Source of the DNA: Pseudomonadota bacterium
GTDB lineage: Bacteria; Pseudomonadota; Gammaproteobacteria; Steroidobacterales; Steroidobacteraceae
Direction: 5' to 3'
Length of the DNA: 42,401 nt
Assembly (NCBI GenBank): GCA_963204795.1
Contig: CAUJHX010000178.1
Span: 1 to 42,401 of the forward strand
Below are positions 39,817-42,401 of the stretch, in pieces. Position 1 is the stretch's first letter. The number at the start of each line of letters is the position of its first letter. A program made the translations under genes and the position numbers. Below the pieces are notes generated by a model, which searched no databases, was not told where the DNA came from, and saw only the letters and a list, made by a program, of their open reading frames with translations.

Positions 39817-40554
39817 ATGCCTGCCAAGAAGGCGCCTGCGAAGAGCAGCAAGCCGAAGAAGACTTCCGTGAAGTCCACCCCCCGCCCCGCAGCGAAAGCC
39901 GCCGCCCGCAAGGCGCCCGCGCGAATGAAAGCTGCAGCCCCCAGGGCCGTGAAGAAAACACCCACTCCGGCGCCAAAGCCCGTGAGCAAGCCTGCAGCCC
40001 CCGCAGAAGCCACTTTCGTACGCCACCTGCCTGAGGCGGCTGCGCCGCTCCATCGCACAGGCGTGCCGCGCGCCACGGAAAACGAGGACATCGATGCCAG
40101 CGAGGGCATGCCGAACCTGCTCTCCGGCCCGCGCAACGTGCAGCCGTACATCGCGCGGCGCGGCGAGCTGTACATGGGCAAGGGGCAACTCGATCATTTC
40201 CGCGACATCCTGCTCAGCTGGAAGCAGGACCTGATGATGGAAGTTGACCGGACCGTCTCGCACATGAAGGACGAGGCTGCGAATTTCCCCGACCCGAACG
40301 ATCGCGCCACACAGGAAGAGGAATTCAGCCTCGAACTGCGCACCCGCGATCGCGAGCGCAAGCTGATCCGCAAGATCGACGACGCCCTGAAGCGCATCGA
40401 AGACGGCTCGTACGGCTACTGCCTCGAAACCGGCGAAGAGATCGGCATCAAGCGCCTCGAAGCACGCCCGGTCGCCACCCTTTCGCTCGAAGCGCAGGAG
40501 CGCCGCGAACGCCGCGAACGCCAGTACGGCGATCGCGACGATCGCTACCGCTGA
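39817..40554 (+). CDS. dksA: DksA-family transcription factor with degenerate zinc finger and long basic N-terminal tail
   Basis: A 245-residue protein behind GAAGGAG. DksA binds the RNA polymerase secondary channel and, with ppGpp, redirects transcription. The core (about 98-245) begins LLSGPRNVQPYIARRGELYM and G-K-G-Q-L-D-H-F. The acidic coiled-coil tip is intact as DPNDRATQEEE (Asp159, Asp162, Ala164). The zinc finger is degenerate: the first pair reads C-L-E-T and the second S-L-E-A, so one of four cysteines remains. This is the zinc-independent pattern of alphaproteobacterial and DksA2-type proteins. The first 65 residues are Lys/Ala/Pro-rich, histone-like and absent from the roughly 150-residue standard form. 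The stop overlaps the proposed gluQ start. Confidence 0.92.
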   Translation: MPAKKAPAKSSKPKKTSVKSTPRPAAKAAARKAPARMKAAAPRAVKKTPTPAPKPVSKPAAPAEATFVRHLPEAAAPLHRTGVPRATENEDIDASEGMPNLLSGPRNVQPYIARRGELYMGKGQLDHFRDILLSWKQDLMMEVDRTVSHMKDEAANFPDPNDRATQEEEFSLELRTRDRERKLIRKIDDALKRIEDGSYGYCLETGEEIGIKRLEARPVATLSLEAQERRERRERQYGDRDDRYR

Positions 40555-41459
40555 AGGCAGTCGATCCAGAAACCCCTCGCGGCTGCGGGCGCTTTGCGCC
40601 TTCTCCGACCGGCGATCTGCATCTGGGCTCGCTGTTCGCCGCCGCGGGCAGTTACCTCGATGCGCGCCACGCGGGCCAACGCTGGCTCCTGCGTATCGAA
40701 GACCTGGATACGGCGCGCATCGTGCCGGGCGCCGAGGCGCGTATCCTCGCGACTCTCGACGCCTGCGGCTTCGAGTGGGATGCTGCGCCCATCCGTCAGA
40801 GCACTCGCCTCGACGCCTATCGCGATGCACTCGCCGTGCTCGCAGCTGCGGGTCGACTGTTCGAATGCAGCTGCACACGCAAGGCGCTCGAGGACGGCGC
40901 TGAAGTCGCGCGAATCGGCGCCTATCCCGGTATCTGTCGCGCGGGCCCCAAAGGTCCGGGGCCCACCGCCACACGCTTTCGGGTAGACGACGGCGACTAC
41001 GTGTTCGACGATCGGGTCCAGGGCATCGTGCGCGGCCAATGGAGTGCACGCGGCGATGTGGTCGTGCGACGCCGGGATGGTCTCTTTGCGTACCAGCTCG
41101 CGGTGGTAGTCGACGACGCCTGGCAGGGTGTCACGGACATCGTGCGCGGCGCAGACTTGCTCGATTCCACTCCGTGGCAGCTCGCCCTCGCCGGTACCCT
41201 CGGCCTGGTTTCGCCCCGCCATGCGCACCTGCCCGTTCTGGTCGAGCCGGACGGCCGCAAACTCGCGAAATCCCGGCGTGCCGTGGGAATCGAACCGGGG
41301 CGCGCCGGGCATGCGCTTGAGACCGTGCTCGCACTCCTGGGAATTCCGCCTCCCCCGGAACTGTCAGGGGCCCACCCGCACGAACTCTGGGCATGGGCAG
41401 TTCCACGATGGTCGGCGGATCGCCTGCGCGGCGTCCGTACGCTCCCGGCGCCGGAATAG
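40551..41459 (+). CDS. gluQ: glutamyl-Q tRNA(Asp) synthetase, probable CTG start
   Basis: A 302-residue class I synthetase fragment that attaches glutamate to the queuosine base of tRNA-Asp. The HIGH-like motif is GRFAPSPTGDLHLGSLFAA. RWLLRIEDLDTARIVPGAEA follows, then the zinc ligands C-S-C and Y-P-G-I-C, FAYQLAVVVDDAWQGVTDIV, and KLAKS in place of KLSKS. No ATG, GTG or TTG exists in this frame between the dksA stop and the HIGH motif. The first such codon, GTG 40722, would remove 57 residues including the active site. CTG 40551 overlaps the dksA stop as CTGA and gives the normal family length. dksA-gluQ adjacency is conserved, and queF upstream serves the same tRNA base. Confidence 0.85.
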   Translation: MKAVDPETPRGCGRFAPSPTGDLHLGSLFAAAGSYLDARHAGQRWLLRIEDLDTARIVPGAEARILATLDACGFEWDAAPIRQSTRLDAYRDALAVLAAAGRLFECSCTRKALEDGAEVARIGAYPGICRAGPKGPGPTATRFRVDDGDYVFDDRVQGIVRGQWSARGDVVVRRRDGLFAYQLAVVVDDAWQGVTDIVRGADLLDSTPWQLALAGTLGLVSPRHAHLPVLVEPDGRKLAKSRRAVGIEPGRAGHALETVLALLGIPPPPELSGAHPHELWAWAVPRWSADRLRGVRTLPAPE

Positions 41460-41529
41460 CTTGGGGTCTCACGCCCTGTTGTACTAAGGTAGGCATCAAC
41501 AGCTGGGGCCGACGAGGCGAGGAACGGCC

Positions 41530-42045
41530 ATGAGCGAACCCAGAGTCATCAAGAAGTATCCCAACCGGCGTCTCTACGACACCGTCGAGAGCCGCTATAT
41601 CACTCTCGGCGACATCCGGCGCCTCGTGGTCGAGCGCATCGACTTCGTGGTGATCGACAAGAAGACCCAGGCCGACATCACGCGTTCCATACTGCTGCAG
41701 GTCATTGCCGAGCAGGAACACGCGGGCGAGCCGGTCATGAGCCGCGATTTCCTCTCGCAGGTCATCCGCACTTATGGCGGGCAGATGCAGAATGTCGTCG
41801 GCAGCTATCTCGAGCAAAGTCTCAAGCTCTTCAATTCGCAGCAGCGCGAAATGCGCGATCGCGTGCGCAGCGTCGTCGGCACCGATCCGGTCGATGCGGT
41901 CGCGCAGGTCGCGCAGAAGAACTTCCAGCGCTGGCGCGCCGTTCAGGATGACATCTTCCGCACCCTGCTCGGCGGCGGCCGCATGCGGGAACGGGACGAG
42001 GACGACAAGCCGCCGCGGGAAACCGGAGCGCCGCCACACGGTTGA
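41530..42045 (+). CDS. phaR: polyhydroxyalkanoate synthesis repressor PhaR
   Basis: A 171-residue regulator. The N-terminal DNA- and polymer-binding domain is unmistakable: VIKKYPNRRLYDTVESRYIT, then LGDIRRLVVERIDFVVIDKK. The accumulation-regulator domain follows (ITRSILLQVIAEQEHAGEPV, then MSRDFLSQVIRTYGGQMQNV), with helices and an acidic, Pro-rich tail. PhaR represses phasin and its own gene and is released when polyhydroxybutyrate granules bind it, so the organism probably stores PHA. No pha synthesis genes lie in the window. It starts 70 bases after gluQ with a GAGGAA site and is followed by a hairpin terminator. Confidence 0.95.
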   Translation: MSEPRVIKKYPNRRLYDTVESRYITLGDIRRLVVERIDFVVIDKKTQADITRSILLQVIAEQEHAGEPVMSRDFLSQVIRTYGGQMQNVVGSYLEQSLKLFNSQQREMRDRVRSVVGTDPVDAVAQVAQKNFQRWRAVQDDIFRTLLGGGRMRERDEDDKPPRETGAPPHG

Positions 42046-42165
42046 GGGCGGCGAGCGGCGAGCCAGAGTCGCATTTCCACGCGCCAACGCAAGAGATTTC
42101 GGTCGCGCGCAGTTCACGTCGTTGCCTGCCATCTGCAAGACGCAACCACGACGCCAAATAAGTAA

Positions 42166-42191
42166 GGCCGGGCGGCGTCAGCCGTCCGGCC
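42166..42191 (+). terminator. hairpin terminator after phaR
   Basis: GGCCGGGCGGC (42166-42176) pairs with GCCGTCCGGCC (42181-42191) across a GTCA loop: eleven pairs, one of them G-U. The following TCCTGGTCTT is only moderately T-rich. It is 120 bases after phaR and could act in both directions against the convergent pnp gene. Confidence 0.55.
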
Positions 42192-42215
42192 TCCTGGTCT
42201 TGCCCGTCGCTCGTC

Positions 42216-42252
42216 GCCCGTAGCCCGCTGCGCGTAGCCCGCTGCGCGTAGC
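42216..42252. repeat. 14-base tandem repeat, copy 2 of the GCCCGTAGCCCGC family
   Basis: CGTAGCCCGCTGCG occurs twice in a row (42219-42232 and 42233-42246) and begins a third time. The leading 13 bases (42216-42228) are the exact complement of 30515-30527, pointing to a dispersed repeat family. The 226-base gap 42046-42271 holds this repeat, the two hairpins and no credible gene. Confidence 0.5.
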
Positions 42253-42259
42253 GCAGCGG
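42239..42259 (-). terminator. nine-base-pair hairpin just after pnp
   Basis: CCGCTGCGC and GCGCAGCGG form a perfect nine-base-pair stem around GTA, 12 bases beyond the pnp stop in its direction of transcription. No U-run follows, so it may be a 3' stabilising structure formed by the repeat rather than a terminator. Confidence 0.4.
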
Positions 42260-42271
42260 CGCGACGCGCCC

Positions 42272-42401
42272 TCAGGCGTCGATATTCCTCATCGACAGTC
42301 GCACGCGACCCTGACGGTCCACCTCGAGCACCTTCACCCGCACACTGTCGCCTTCATGCAGCTTGTCCGAGACGCGCTCGACGCGCTCCTCGGAAATCTG
42401 C
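42272..42401 (-). CDS. pnp: polynucleotide phosphorylase, C-terminal S1 domain (partial)
   Basis: Only the last 43 codons are inside the window. They read [20 protein letters not shown], then [19 protein letters not shown] and I-D-A before TGA 42274-42272. This is the end of the RNA-binding S1 domain of Pnp, the 3'-5' exoribonuclease of the degradosome; the match of ISEERVERV and the EVDRQGR strand is close. The usual longer Gly/Arg or acidic tail after S1 is missing, so the protein ends almost directly after the S1 fold. The rest lies to the right of the window. Confidence 0.92.
   Translation of the reverse strand, partial: QISEERVERVSDKLHEGDSVRVKVLEVDRQGRVRLSMRNIDA

Noticed and set aside
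40722-41459. GTG 40722 as the gluQ start
   Set aside because: It would remove the HIGH motif and the first 57 residues, leaving a protein without an active site although the upstream codons still match the family.
41461-41487. TTGGGG and TACTAA as a phaR promoter
   Set aside because: The spacing is only 15 bases and both boxes are weak; it was not listed as a feature.

Overview
The window is a stretch of a GC-rich (about two-thirds GC by eye), densely packed bacterial chromosome. The gene families and their order point to a gammaproteobacterium. The diagnostic features are the gyrA-serC-pheA-hisC-aroA-cmk-rpsA-ihfB supra-operon, ubiG-mupP-SDR as in pseudomonads, smc-zipA-ligA, and a PA2779/PA2778-type pair. 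I would place it near Steroidobacterales, Nevskiales or Xanthomonadales, but the sequence alone does not fix the genus. No tRNA, rRNA, CRISPR array or insertion sequence was seen. No gap between genes exceeds about 230 bases.

Layout. 1-3.7 kb is the accessory-looking end: two NTF2-like proteins tail to tail, an unsignalled subtilisin-family peptidase followed by a small protein resembling its propeptide, and a divergent pair made of a small membrane protein (PA2779 family) and a C39-like lipoprotein peptidase (PA2778 family). 3.7-9.7 kb holds a leftward heavy-metal efflux operon (cusC-cusB-cusA order in transcription) led by a small secreted Cys/His protein. 9.7-22.4 kb is one long leftward run, gyrA-serC-serA-pheA-hisC-aroA-cmk-rpsA-ihfB-comEA-galU, joining serine, phenylalanine, histidine and shikimate synthesis to nucleotide, ribosome and nucleoid functions.

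22.5-26.8 kb runs rightward: a 33-codon relic of an mtaD-like deaminase, ubiG, mupP, rmuC, a squalene/phytoene-synthase-like protein and a YciK-like SDR, nearly all joined by 4-base stop/start overlaps. 26.7-30.5 kb is the leftward operon trpS-scpA-scpB-rluB-like. The last gene has lost the pseudouridine synthase catalytic motif and overlaps the SDR antisense by 98 bases. 30.5-32.9 kb holds a Sua5/YciO protein divergent from yciB-bolA-ppiC. 32.9-39.3 kb is the leftward smc-zipA-ligA operon. 39.3-42.4 kb holds queF, dksA, gluQ and phaR rightward, then a repeat/terminator region and the 3' end of pnp leftward.

The points most worth a second look are the mtaD relic, which now looks like a coupled leader ORF for ubiG, and the apparently dead RluB-like protein. 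Others are the peptidase with a propeptide-like partner, gluQ with no ATG/GTG/TTG start before its active-site motif, and the repeated placement of -10-like hexamers 6-7 bases before start codons, which suggests leaderless mRNAs. All statements come from reading the sequence; no database search or structure prediction was run.
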